The translations under genes were made by a program, and so were the position numbers. The notes under the pieces were generated by a model that was given only the letters and a program-made list of their open reading frames with translations, was not told the origin of the DNA and ran no database searches. This document shows, piece by piece, positions 25,813-34,502 of a DNA stretch of 64,000 nucleotides. Numbering within the stretch: position 1 is the first letter of the stretch; every line of letters starts with the position of its first letter. Source of the stretch: Flavobacterium sp. 90 (lineage in GTDB: Bacteria; Bacteroidota; Bacteroidia; Flavobacteriales; Flavobacteriaceae); assembly GCF_004339525.1 (NCBI RefSeq), contig NZ_SMGE01000001.1, positions 1,612,001-1,676,000 of the forward strand. Direction: 5' to 3'.

Positions 25813-28368
25813 TTGAAAAAGAATTCCACAAAAATAATAGCATTTATTCTAATAGCAACATTTATTTGCGCTTGTAATGCCGTAAAAAGAGTTCCCGATG
25901 GAAAAAACCTTCTTGTAAAAAATAATATTCTTGTAAATGGAAAGGCTACAAATGACGAAACCGCTGCAAATCAAATGTATCAAAAACCAAACGGTACTTT
26001 GCTTGGTTTTAAATTACGTCTTAATTTATACAATTTAGCCAACTTAAATCCAGATTCTACTTATAAAGCAAAATTCAAAAACCATCCCGGACTTTACGAA
26101 CGTCAATCCAAATTATTATCTGCAAAACAAGTAGATCGTCTTGGACAATCATTTCTTTATAAAGGTATTCATGAATTCTTGAAAAATACGGGTGAAGCTC
26201 CGGTTATTATTGATACCGCAAAAACAAAGAAATCATTACTTCGTTTGAAATTTTACTATTTCAATAATGGTTTTTTTAATGTTGCTACAGACTATACAAT
26301 CGATAGTGTTGCTAGAAAAAAGGCCAAAATAAACTATAATATTACCACAGGCCCAGCTTATATTCTTGATACTATCAAAACTAATATAATGACACCTGCA
26401 TTAGATTCATTGTATAAAACCAATCCAGAAGCGTCTCTTTTAAAATCCGGAAATCAATATAAAACTTCAGATTTTGAAGAAGAAAAAAACCGTATAACCA
26501 CCTATTTTAGAAATCACGGTGCTTATTATTTCCAACCTACATATGTTACTTTTGATATTGATACCATTGGAAAAAAGAACAAGGCCGATGTAACTTTAAT
26601 TGTAAATAACAATAATATTCAGGAAAAAGATTCAAGCAGAACTGAACCGTTTAAATTGTACAAAATTAGTGATGTCAACATTTATACTGATTATTCAGCG
26701 GCAAATGCAAAAACTAAAATCACCGATAGTACAACTTATAATAATTTCAATTTATACAGTTACAAGAAATTAAAGTATAAACCGCGCGCTATTACGGATG
26801 CTGTTTTTATTAATAAAGGAAGTACTTTCTCAGATACAAGAACGACTCTTTCTTCAAGATATTTAAACAACTTAAAAATCTTCAATTATCCTTCGATTCA
26901 ATATGAAGTTGACAAACGCGACTCAACAGCACAATCTCTTATTGCGAATGTGTACTTGACGCCAAGAAAAAAATATAGTTTTGGTGCCACTTTTGACGTA
27001 ACACATTCTAATATACAGGATTTTGGTATTGGAGCAAGTATTTCTGAAACTATTCGAAATGTATTTAACAGAGCCGAAACACTGGAAATTTCTACACGTT
27101 TAAACATAGGTTCTTCTAAGGATATGGCAAATCCAAATAATAACTTTTTTAATGTTTCTGAATACGGTGTCGATTTAAAACTGAATTTCCCTAGAATACT
27201 GATGCCTTTTGGAACTGAAAAAATTATTCCGAAAAGGATGATTCCTTCCACGAGTATTACAGCAGGTTTTTCCAAACAAAGAAATATTGGTTTGGACAAA
27301 GAAAACTTTACAGGTGGACTTGCTTATAATTGGTCTCCGAAAAAAAATAATACGGCAAAACTGGAATTGCTTAATGCTCAATTTGTTCGAAATTTAAATC
27401 CTGGCAATTATTTTAATGTTTATACTTCTTCTTATAATGAATTAAATGGTATTGCCGGAACTTACAACACAAATCCTCAGAATATTGACGATCAGGGAAA
27501 TTTGATTATATCTTCTGGTACAACAGCATTTACAAGAGAAGTTTTAACCGATCAGACTACATTAAGACCAGGAGATACTGATTATAAAAATGTAGAAAGC
27601 ATTGAAGAAAGAAGAATTCGTCTGACCGAAAATGACTTTATTCTTGCTACAAGTTATTCGTTTACAAAAACCACAAAAAAAGATCTTGCTGACAATACTT
27701 TCTATCAGTTTAAAACAAAAATAGAATCTGCGGGTACTTTATTATCTGCAATTTCAAGCATTGGAAACTTACCTAAAAACGCAAATGGTAACTACGAAAT
27801 TTTCAACTTAGAATATTCAGAATATATAAAAACAGAATTTGATTATATCAAACACTGGGATTTTGGAAAAGAAAAAGTATTAGCCGTACGAAGCTTTTTT
27901 GGAATTGCTATTCCTTTTGGAAATTCAAATTATATTCCGTTTTCACGAAGTTATTATTCGGGAGGTTCAAATGACAATCGTGCATGGCAACCTTATGCAT
28001 TAGGTCCGGGAAGCACGAATGCTGTAAATGATTTTAACGAGGCAAATATGAAAATTGCCATGAGTGCTGAGCTTCGATTTAAAATTTTTGGAGATGTTAA
28101 GGGAGCTGTCTTTGCAGATGCCGGAAATATCTGGAATGTACTCGATAATGTGATCGATGAGAAGGCAAAATTTGACAGCGTAAACGATTTAGCTGAAATT
28201 GCATTGGGAACAGGATTCGGTTTAAGATACGATTTAAGCTTTTTTGTAATTCGATTAGATTTGGGCTTTAAGACCTATAATCCAGCACATGAGAAGGGAG
28301 ATCGTTGGTTTAAAGAATACAATTTTGGTCACTCGGTTTTAAATTTTGGTATAAATTATCCTTTCTAA
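25813..28368 (+). CDS. tamL: Omp85 family outer-membrane lipoprotein (TamL-like)
   Basis: The protein has 851 residues. The start is TTG 25813, because it begins the lipoprotein signal (lipobox ICAC, Cys at about residue 20) and no ATG lies nearby. POTRA-like beta-alpha repeats occupy roughly residues 100-370. The C-terminal D15/BamA barrel includes AVRSFFGIAIPFGNSNYIPF, SRSYYSGGSNDNRAWQP and AELRFKIFGDVKGAVFADAG, the last two being the conserved barrel signature. Lipidated TamA homologues (TamL) are typical of Bacteroidetes and assist outer-membrane protein assembly. Confidence 0.9.
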   Translation: MKKNSTKIIAFILIATFICACNAVKRVPDGKNLLVKNNILVNGKATNDETAANQMYQKPNGTLLGFKLRLNLYNLANLNPDSTYKAKFKNHPGLYERQSKLLSAKQVDRLGQSFLYKGIHEFLKNTGEAPVIIDTAKTKKSLLRLKFYYFNNGFFNVATDYTIDSVARKKAKINYNITTGPAYILDTIKTNIMTPALDSLYKTNPEASLLKSGNQYKTSDFEEEKNRITTYFRNHGAYYFQPTYVTFDIDTIGKKNKADVTLIVNNNNIQEKDSSRTEPFKLYKISDVNIYTDYSAANAKTKITDSTTYNNFNLYSYKKLKYKPRAITDAVFINKGSTFSDTRTTLSSRYLNNLKIFNYPSIQYEVDKRDSTAQSLIANVYLTPRKKYSFGATFDVTHSNIQDFGIGASISETIRNVFNRAETLEISTRLNIGSSKDMANPNNNFFNVSEYGVDLKLNFPRILMPFGTEKIIPKRMIPSTSITAGFSKQRNIGLDKENFTGGLAYNWSPKKNNTAKLELLNAQFVRNLNPGNYFNVYTSSYNELNGIAGTYNTNPQNIDDQGNLIISSGTTAFTREVLTDQTTLRPGDTDYKNVESIEERRIRLTENDFILATSYSFTKTTKKDLADNTFYQFKTKIESAGTLLSAISSIGNLPKNANGNYEIFNLEYSEYIKTEFDYIKHWDFGKEKVLAVRSFFGIAIPFGNSNYIPFSRSYYSGGSNDNRAWQPYALGPGSTNAVNDFNEANMKIAMSAELRFKIFGDVKGAVFADAGNIWNVLDNVIDEKAKFDSVNDLAEIALGTGFGLRYDLSFFVIRLDLGFKTYNPAHEKGDRWFKEYNFGHSVLNFGINYPF

Positions 28369-28382
28369 TGCTAATTAATTCT

Positions 28383-28390
28383 TATTTTTG
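28383..28390 (+). promoter_or_regulatory. -7 box of fbaA
   Basis: TATTTTTG, 38 bases before the fbaA start. Confidence 0.45.
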
Positions 28391-28428
28391 CAACCTAAAA
28401 ACTAAAAACAACTATAAAAAAAATTACA

Positions 28429-29496
28429 ATGGCACACAATATTAAACCAGGAGTAGCTACAGGAGATCAGGTTCAGGAGATTTTTAATTATGCAAAAGAA
28501 AAAGGTTTTGCTTTACCAGCAGTAAACGTTACTGGATCAAGCACAATCAATGGAGTACTTGAAACTGCAGCAAAACTAAACGCGCCAGTTATTATTCAAT
28601 TTTCAAACGGAGGAGCACAATTTAACGCTGGAAAAGGATTATCAAATGCAGGTGAAAAATCAGCTATCGCTGGTGGAATCGCTGGAGCAAAACACATTCA
28701 TACTTTGGCAGAAGCTTACGGTGCAACTGTAATTCTTCATACTGACCACTGTGCAAAAAAATTATTACCTTGGATTGATGGTTTATTAGATGCTTCTGAA
28801 AAACACTTTGCAGAAACAGGAAAACCATTATTCAGTTCTCACATGATCGATTTATCTGAGGAGCCAATCGAAGAAAACATCGAGATCTGTAAAGAATATT
28901 TGGCTAGAATGAGCAAAATGGGAATGACATTAGAAATCGAACTTGGTATTACAGGTGGTGAAGAAGATGGTGTTGACAACTCTGATGTTGATAGCTCAAA
29001 ATTATACACTCAACCAGAAGAGGTTGCTTATGCTTACGAAGAATTATCTAAAATAAGCCCTAAATTTACAATTGCTGCTGCTTTTGGAAACGTTCACGGT
29101 GTTTACAAACCAGGAAACGTAAAATTGACTCCAAAAATCTTAAAAAATTCTCAGGATTACGTACAAAACAAATTCAACACTGGTCACAACCCGGTAGATT
29201 TCGTTTTCCACGGAGGTTCAGGTTCTACACTTGAAGAAATCAGAGAAGGAATTAGCTACGGAGTTATCAAAATGAACATTGATACAGATTTACAATTTGC
29301 ATATACTGAAGGAATTCGTGATTACATGGTTAAAAACATTGACTATTTAAAATCTCAAATTGGTAACCCAGAAGGTGCTGATGTTCCTAACAAAAAATAT
29401 TATGACCCAAGAAGATGGGTACGTGAAAGCGAAGTGACATTCAATACAAGACTTGAGCAAGCTTTTGCAGACTTGAATAACGTAAATACACTTTAA
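28429..29496 (+). CDS. fbaA: Class II fructose-bisphosphate aldolase
   Basis: The protein has 355 residues and is the zinc-dependent aldolase of glycolysis and gluconeogenesis. VILHTDHCAKKLLPWIDGLL holds the catalytic Asp and a zinc-binding His. AAFGNVHGVYKPGNVKLTP and FVFHGGSGSTLEEIREGISY supply the other zinc and phosphate ligands. Length fits the E. coli FbaA type (class IIA). Confidence 0.95.
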   Translation: MAHNIKPGVATGDQVQEIFNYAKEKGFALPAVNVTGSSTINGVLETAAKLNAPVIIQFSNGGAQFNAGKGLSNAGEKSAIAGGIAGAKHIHTLAEAYGATVILHTDHCAKKLLPWIDGLLDASEKHFAETGKPLFSSHMIDLSEEPIEENIEICKEYLARMSKMGMTLEIELGITGGEEDGVDNSDVDSSKLYTQPEEVAYAYEELSKISPKFTIAAAFGNVHGVYKPGNVKLTPKILKNSQDYVQNKFNTGHNPVDFVFHGGSGSTLEEIREGISYGVIKMNIDTDLQFAYTEGIRDYMVKNIDYLKSQIGNPEGADVPNKKYYDPRRWVRESEVTFNTRLEQAFADLNNVNTL

Positions 29497-29605
29497 ATTT
29501 TAGATTTCTGAATTTAGATTCCGGATTTCTAAAAAAGCCCGGAATTTAAATTTTAAATCAGATTAAAAATCTAAACTTTAAAATCTACATTCTAAATTTA
29601 AAAAA
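29497..29605. repeat. TAGATTT / AAATCTAAA repeats between fbaA and accD
   Basis: The whole spacer consists of variations on TTTAGATT and its complement, with a small GC hairpin (ATTCCGG ... CCCGGAAT). It closely resembles the etfB-etfA spacer. Confidence 0.6.
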
Positions 29606-30460
29606 ATGGCTTGGTTTAAAAGACAGGAAAAAGGGATTACGACTGCGACTGAAGATAAGATGGACGTTCCGAAAGGATTGTGGTACAAATCTCCAACTGG
29701 AAAAATTATTGATGCTGACGAATTAGCCAGAAACTTATTTGTTAGCCCTGAAGATGATTTTCACGTTAGAATTGGAAGCGCAACCTATTTTGAAATTTTG
29801 TTCGACAATAATGATTTTGTTGAATTAGATAAAAACATGACATCAAAAGATCCTCTGCATTTTGTTGATACAAAAAAATATGCGGACAGATTGAAAGATG
29901 TAATGGAGAAAACTCACCTGAAAGACGCTGTGCGTACAGGAGTGGGAAAATCTAAAGGAAAAGAGCTTGTAATTTGCTGTATGGATTTTGCCTTTATTGG
30001 TGGATCTATGGGAGCTGTTGTTGGAGAAAAAATTGCCAGAGGTATTGATCACGCGATCAAAAACAAATTACCTTTTGTAATGATTTCTAAATCTGGTGGA
30101 GCTCGTATGATGGAAGCTGCTTATTCTTTAATGCAATTAGCAAAAACATCTGTAAAATTAGCTCAATTGGCTGAAGCAAAATTACCTTATATTTCGCTTT
30201 GTACTGATCCAACTACCGGAGGAACAACTGCATCTTACGCAATGTTAGGAGATATTAATATTTCTGAGCCTGGAGCTTTGATTGGTTTTGCCGGTCCTCG
30301 TGTTGTTCGCGATACTACAGGAAAAGATTTACCAGAAGGTTTTCAAACTGCCGAGTTTCTTTTAGAGCATGGTTTCCTTGACTTTATCACGCCTAGAAAA
30401 GAATTGAAAGACAAAATTAATTTGTACATCGATTTGATTCAAAATAATACAATTAGATAG
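29606..30460 (+). CDS. accD: Acetyl-CoA carboxylase carboxyltransferase subunit beta without zinc ribbon cysteines
   Basis: The protein has 284 residues. The carboxyltransferase domain is complete: [67 protein letters not shown]. It joins AccA to transfer the carboxyl group from biotin to acetyl-CoA. The N-terminal region aligns with the usual zinc ribbon ([20 protein letters not shown]), but all four cysteines are replaced (Ser29, Gly32, Ser47, Asp50), so zinc binding is not expected. Confidence 0.94.
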   Translation: MAWFKRQEKGITTATEDKMDVPKGLWYKSPTGKIIDADELARNLFVSPEDDFHVRIGSATYFEILFDNNDFVELDKNMTSKDPLHFVDTKKYADRLKDVMEKTHLKDAVRTGVGKSKGKELVICCMDFAFIGGSMGAVVGEKIARGIDHAIKNKLPFVMISKSGGARMMEAAYSLMQLAKTSVKLAQLAEAKLPYISLCTDPTTGGTTASYAMLGDINISEPGALIGFAGPRVVRDTTGKDLPEGFQTAEFLLEHGFLDFITPRKELKDKINLYIDLIQNNTIR

Positions 30461-30481
30461 TTTTAGGACTTCCTAACATAT

Positions 30482-30517
30482 AAAATCCCATTTGCTTCGG
30501 CCGATGGGATTTTTTTA
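30482..30517 (+). terminator. Terminator after accD
   Basis: Arms AAAATCCCAT (30482-30491) and ATGGGATTTT (30504-30513) followed by T. Confidence 0.85.
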
Positions 30518-30540
30518 TATCTTTATTTTAAATTATTTCT

Positions 30541-31149
30541 ATGGCGAGAATTTTTATTGGTTTTATAACTTGTTTGCTTTTTTTGAATTGCACTAAGAAA
30601 GAAGAAAAGGCTATTATTAAAAATAAGCCTTACATTATTTCTTATGAAAATAAAGAACGTGAAAAATATTATGATTCCATAAAAACTCACACCAATAGAG
30701 TTGTTCTTCCTCCATCAACAAAAGGATTTTTCTATGGAGAAAGCCAATTAATAATTGACAAAAAAGGGAATTTATATTTTTATCAAAAAGAATATATTGA
30801 AATCTTATGCAGCTATGGTAAAGAAAAAGATACACTCCCGCATTTTCTTGATCTACAACCAAAAGACATTGTCAAAATTCCGAAAAAATATCTAAGTGAT
30901 TTTCTTTCGGAAAATATTTTAACAAAAGAGAAAAAAAGACAATTTTTGACAATAGGCTCACAAAGCGATACAATTAAAAATCCCTACTTTTTGGATTTTC
31001 TAAAAAGCAATATCATACAAACGTACTACATAAGAAGAACCAGACAAGAAGAAGACACTATTTTGAAATACAAAAACAATAGCGATTACTATTATTCTGA
31101 TTCTATAAAATGGGATCGAACTAAAATTAAACTTCCAAACAAAAACTAA
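30541..31149 (+). CDS. Putative lipoprotein of unknown function
   Basis: The protein has 202 residues. The N-terminus MARIFIGFITCLLFLNCTKK fits a lipoprotein signal with Cys17. The remainder is basic and Tyr-rich, with no motif I recognise. It has its own position after a terminator, and its downstream flank is made of palindromic repeats. Confidence 0.65.
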   Translation: MARIFIGFITCLLFLNCTKKEEKAIIKNKPYIISYENKEREKYYDSIKTHTNRVVLPPSTKGFFYGESQLIIDKKGNLYFYQKEYIEILCSYGKEKDTLPHFLDLQPKDIVKIPKKYLSDFLSENILTKEKKRQFLTIGSQSDTIKNPYFLDFLKSNIIQTYYIRRTRQEEDTILKYKNNSDYYYSDSIKWDRTKIKLPNKN

Positions 31150-31172
31150 TATTGAATCGTTAAATATATAAC

Positions 31173-31336
31173 GTTCCTACGGAACTTTTGAACGTGTTGT
31201 TTTATATCCCAACGGAATAAATTCCGTTGCTACCAATCACTAATTCCTACGGAATATTTTTTTCTTTGAGATTTTAGCCTTAATTCTGAACGGAATAAAT
31301 TTTGTTCCTAACGATATTTAATTCCTACGGAATATT
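31173..31336. repeat. Palindromic repeat cluster with 78-base tandem period
   Basis: GTTCCTACGGAAC is at 31173-31185, CAACGGAATAAATTCCGTTG at 31210-31229, and ATTCCTACGGAAT at 31243-31255 and again at 31321-31333. The CGGAATAAATT core recurs at 31213 and 31291. Both pairs are 78 bases apart, so two diverged tandem units exist. No gene lies here. Confidence 0.75.
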
Positions 31337-31386
31337 TCTTGCTTGTTATTTTAAATGTTTCTTGACCTCGAAATATCAATTAGAAA

Positions 31387-32274
31387 TTATCCAGCTTTTT
31401 TCAAATCCTTTTTTAATTCTCTATCGGCAATTTTAAAAGCCAGTTTCTCGCGCCATATCGCATAACGTTCTCTAAAAACAATTTTTACAGCGCTATCAAC
31501 TGCGCCATGCATAAATAAACTCCAAACGCTTGCCATTTTTCTCGTTATCGATTTATCCCACGCACGAAGACTGAGCGAAAAAGAACCATCAATATATCGC
31601 ATCCAATGCCACATTCCGGTTGGCATAAATAAAGTGTCGCCATGTTCCAGAAAAACTTCGTAACCTTCGACACCTTTTAAAGCGGGAAATTTTTCAAAAT
31701 CGGGATTAGAAACATCATAATCTTCTAATGCATAAGTTGTATTTGGAACACAATAAAGTCTTTTTTTCCATTTGTAATCAAAAAGGATAATATGTTTTCT
31801 ACCTCCAAAATGAGTATGGAAAAGATGAGGCAAATCGATGTCATAATGTAAAAAGGTAAAAGCATGAGAGCCTCCAAAAAACATCGCCGGCATACTTTCT
31901 ATAAAACCTCCCATTAATTCTTTTGGTACTTTTACATCATTAACCAATTCCGGTTTATGTTTGAAAAGATTAAAGAAAAAAATACGCAGTTGTGTTGGCT
32001 CTCTTTTTATTAAATCAAGATATTCACCAAATTTCATACTTGCAATCGAGGCATTGATTACTTTCTTAGGATCGGCTTTGGAATTATCAACGAGTTTTAC
32101 CTCAATATCTCCTGCAATTTCCTTAAAATAATCTGTTGTCCATTTTTCTCTTGCAGGCCAATCTTTTGTTAGTCCTTTTATAATTAAAGGTTTCTTTTTA
32201 TCTAAATATTTCTTTTTAAAATCTTCTCTGGAAATAGACTCAACAACATCAACAGGTTTTAATATAAAGCTCAT
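31387..32274 (-). CDS. Cupin-like / JmjC-type Fe(II)-dependent oxygenase
   Basis: The protein has 295 residues. N-terminal PLIIKGLTKDWPAREKW is the Cupin_8 opening. The HxD metal motif is His143-Tyr-Asp145 (FLHYDIDLPHLFH), and the distal His is about His223 in LFMPTGMWHWMRY. This predicts a 2-oxoglutarate/Fe(II) hydroxylase acting on protein or another macromolecule; the substrate is unknown. A minus-strand -7 box (TAAATTTG) is at 32304-32311. Confidence 0.87.
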   Translation of the reverse strand: MSFILKPVDVVESISREDFKKKYLDKKKPLIIKGLTKDWPAREKWTTDYFKEIAGDIEVKLVDNSKADPKKVINASIASMKFGEYLDLIKREPTQLRIFFFNLFKHKPELVNDVKVPKELMGGFIESMPAMFFGGSHAFTFLHYDIDLPHLFHTHFGGRKHIILFDYKWKKRLYCVPNTTYALEDYDVSNPDFEKFPALKGVEGYEVFLEHGDTLFMPTGMWHWMRYIDGSFSLSLRAWDKSITRKMASVWSLFMHGAVDSAVKIVFRERYAIWREKLAFKIADRELKKDLKKAG

Positions 32275-32303
32275 TTATTCAGTAATTTTAATTGTCTATC
32301 TAC

Positions 32304-32311
32304 CAAATTTA
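32304..32311 (-). promoter_or_regulatory. -7 box of the cupin-like gene
   Basis: The minus strand reads TAAATTTG, 29 bases before the ATG. A TTTG lies 25 bases further upstream. Confidence 0.45.
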
Positions 32312-32451
32312 TCTAATTATTTTGAGCAAAGAACATTTACAGTAAAATATTACAAGAAAAATATGTTTTGTTCTAGTTCAAAAATTCTCAATTTACTTTT
32401 ACAATTGTCAAATTCCCAATCACTCTATTTTCCGGACCAAACAATCAAACA

Positions 32452-32482
32452 CAAAAAAACCGAAGAAACTTTCTCCGGTTTT
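32452..32482 (-). terminator. Terminator downstream of the alcohol dehydrogenase
   Basis: Arms AAAACCGAAGAA and TTCTCCGGTTTT (one mismatch, short loop), followed by seven T on the minus strand. The 88 bases between the stop and the hairpin are CTTTGCAACT-type repeat text. Confidence 0.7.
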
Positions 32483-32570
32483 ATATTTATTCCCAAAAGA
32501 CACAAAGCTTTTACACAAAACAAGTAAAACTCTGAACCTTTGCAACTCTGCAACTTTGTACCTTTTAAAC

Positions 32571-33617
32571 CTACTTCAAAGAAGCCATATCAATTACAAA
32601 ACGATATTTCACATCGCTTTTGTTCATACGATCATAAGCTTCATTAATATAATCCATATCGATTATTTCAACATCCGAAGTTATATTATGTTCTGCGCAG
32701 TAATCTAACATTTCCTGCGTTTCTTTGATTCCGCCAATCAAACTTCCTATAATACTTCTTCTCTTCATGATTAAAGTAAAAACAGGAATTTCTGCCGGAG
32801 CTGGCGGAGCACCAACAACAATCATAGTTCCGTTAGTTCTTAACAGATTCAAGTAAGCATTATGGTCGTGTTTTGCCGAAACAGTATTTAGAATAAAATC
32901 AAAACTATTGGCTAATGATTCCATCGTAGCAGGATCTGATGTCAAAGCAAATTTATGAGCTCCTAATTTTTTAGCATCAGCTTCTTTTGATGGAGAATGA
33001 CTTAACATTGTAACTTCGGCACCAAACGAAACGGCAAATTTTACCGCCATATGTCCTAATCCTCCAAGCCCTAAAACTCCAACTTTATGACCTTTACCTA
33101 CTTTTAAATATCGTAATGGAGAATACGTTGTAATTCCCGCACACAATAATGGCGCTACTCCTTTTATATCTAATTTTTCAGAAACATGAAGTGTATAACT
33201 TTCATCAACAATAATACTGGTTGAATATCCTCCACGAGTTGGAATATTGGTTCCTCTTTCCACACTATTATAAGTTCCGGTCATTCCTTCATCACAAAAT
33301 TGCTCCTCGCCTGACTTACAACTCGGACAAACTCTGCACGAATCAACAAAGCAACCTACTCCAGCCAATTCTCCAACTTTAAATTTAGAGACTTCACTCC
33401 CAACTGCAATAATTCGACCTACAATTTCATGGCCCGGAACTAAAGGATAATCAACAGGTCCCCAATCTCCTTTTGCAGTATGAATATCTGAATGGCAAAC
33501 GCCGCTATATAAAATTTCTATCTGAACTTGATGAGCACCAACTTCTTTTCTTTCAAACGTGTAGGGTTTTAACGGATTTACAGCATCATAGGCTGCATAA
33601 GCTTTCACTGGTATCAT
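32571..33617 (-). CDS. Zinc-dependent NAD(P) alcohol dehydrogenase (YahK/CAD-like)
   Basis: The protein has 348 residues. The catalytic zinc ligands are Cys41 (GVCHSDIHTAKGDWG) and His63-Glu64 (VPGHEIVG). The structural zinc ligands are Cys94, 97, 100 and 108. The Rossmann motif is GVLGLGGLGHMAVKFA. This is the MDR cinnamyl-alcohol-dehydrogenase-like group, usually NADPH-dependent aldehyde reductases with broad substrates. It stands alone. Confidence 0.92.
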   Translation of the reverse strand: MIPVKAYAAYDAVNPLKPYTFERKEVGAHQVQIEILYSGVCHSDIHTAKGDWGPVDYPLVPGHEIVGRIIAVGSEVSKFKVGELAGVGCFVDSCRVCPSCKSGEEQFCDEGMTGTYNSVERGTNIPTRGGYSTSIIVDESYTLHVSEKLDIKGVAPLLCAGITTYSPLRYLKVGKGHKVGVLGLGGLGHMAVKFAVSFGAEVTMLSHSPSKEADAKKLGAHKFALTSDPATMESLANSFDFILNTVSAKHDHNAYLNLLRTNGTMIVVGAPPAPAEIPVFTLIMKRRSIIGSLIGGIKETQEMLDYCAEHNITSDVEIIDMDYINEAYDRMNKSDVKYRFVIDMASLK

Positions 33618-33747
33618 TTTATCATATTTTTAATTAGGGTACTAAAATTACGACAAAATTCAACAAGAAAATAAAAATCGAAGTTGTAAAAAGAACAATT
33701 AAGGGTAAATTATTTCTTATTGCTCATTTGAGCCAATAGATTTTGTT

Positions 33748-34488
33748 TTAATACAAGTCAAGCCTATAAATAAGATCATTATAGTTCTCAATATTTTCTT
33801 TCATGGATCCGATTTTCCACAAATATGATTCTGAACATTCAAGCATGTATGTTATATCCTCATTATATAGATTAGTAAAATCATTTTTGTTTAAAATATT
33901 TTCCAAAAATCTGACACTACTAAAATACATGTTTTCGTTTTTGGACAAATCGACCAACATTTCTTTTAATTCATTTTCATAATCAGCTTCCAACTCTTCG
34001 TTTCTCAATATATTCTTTAAAAGTACAAGGGAAAGAAAATCTATAACGAACTTGAAGTCGTTAGATTTTGAAGGAGTATTTAAATCATTCCAAGAGGTAT
34101 TTATTTTTTCTAACTCATCACTAAAGTCATTTATTCCATATTCTCCAAAACAATAAAATATTATTTTCTCTTCCCTACTATGCAAATCTCCAATTTCTAT
34201 TAGCCCCAGATTATCCAAAAAATTTACATCTCTCTCTAATTCTTCACGATGAAACTTAAATATCCATCTACAAATCACTTCAAACTCAGTATGATTTATT
34301 CTAAAAAAATCAGACGTTATCTTTTCTATAATAACGTCATATGAAACTTTGAAATAATCTGTATCTAAATTATATGAGAAAACAAATTCTTTAAAACTTT
34401 CTAAAAAAGAGCTATCCTTTATTAATGGAAATAAATTTGTCTCAATTTTTAATTTATCTATTTTATAAAATTCTATTCTACCACTCAT
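33748..34488 (-). CDS. Protein of unknown function
   Basis: The protein has 246 residues, cytoplasmic by appearance (no signal or membrane segment), acidic, and rich in Phe, Asn, Glu and Leu. Predicted largely helical (NEELEADYENELKEMLVDL; NMYFSSVRFLENILNKNDF). I recognise no family. It starts 14 bases after the ABC permease stop and so may be the second gene of that transcript. The composition is more AT-rich than its neighbours', which suggests an accessory gene. Confidence 0.65.
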   Translation of the reverse strand: MSGRIEFYKIDKLKIETNLFPLIKDSSFLESFKEFVFSYNLDTDYFKVSYDVIIEKITSDFFRINHTEFEVICRWIFKFHREELERDVNFLDNLGLIEIGDLHSREEKIIFYCFGEYGINDFSDELEKINTSWNDLNTPSKSNDFKFVIDFLSLVLLKNILRNEELEADYENELKEMLVDLSKNENMYFSSVRFLENILNKNDFTNLYNEDITYMLECSESYLWKIGSMKENIENYNDLIYRLDLY

Positions 34489-34502
34489 TTCTTAAAAAAA
34501 AA

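Noticed and set aside
31150..31386. CRISPR-like array after the lipoprotein gene
   Set aside because: The repeats are palindromic and only two units exist, with related rather than unique sequence between them.
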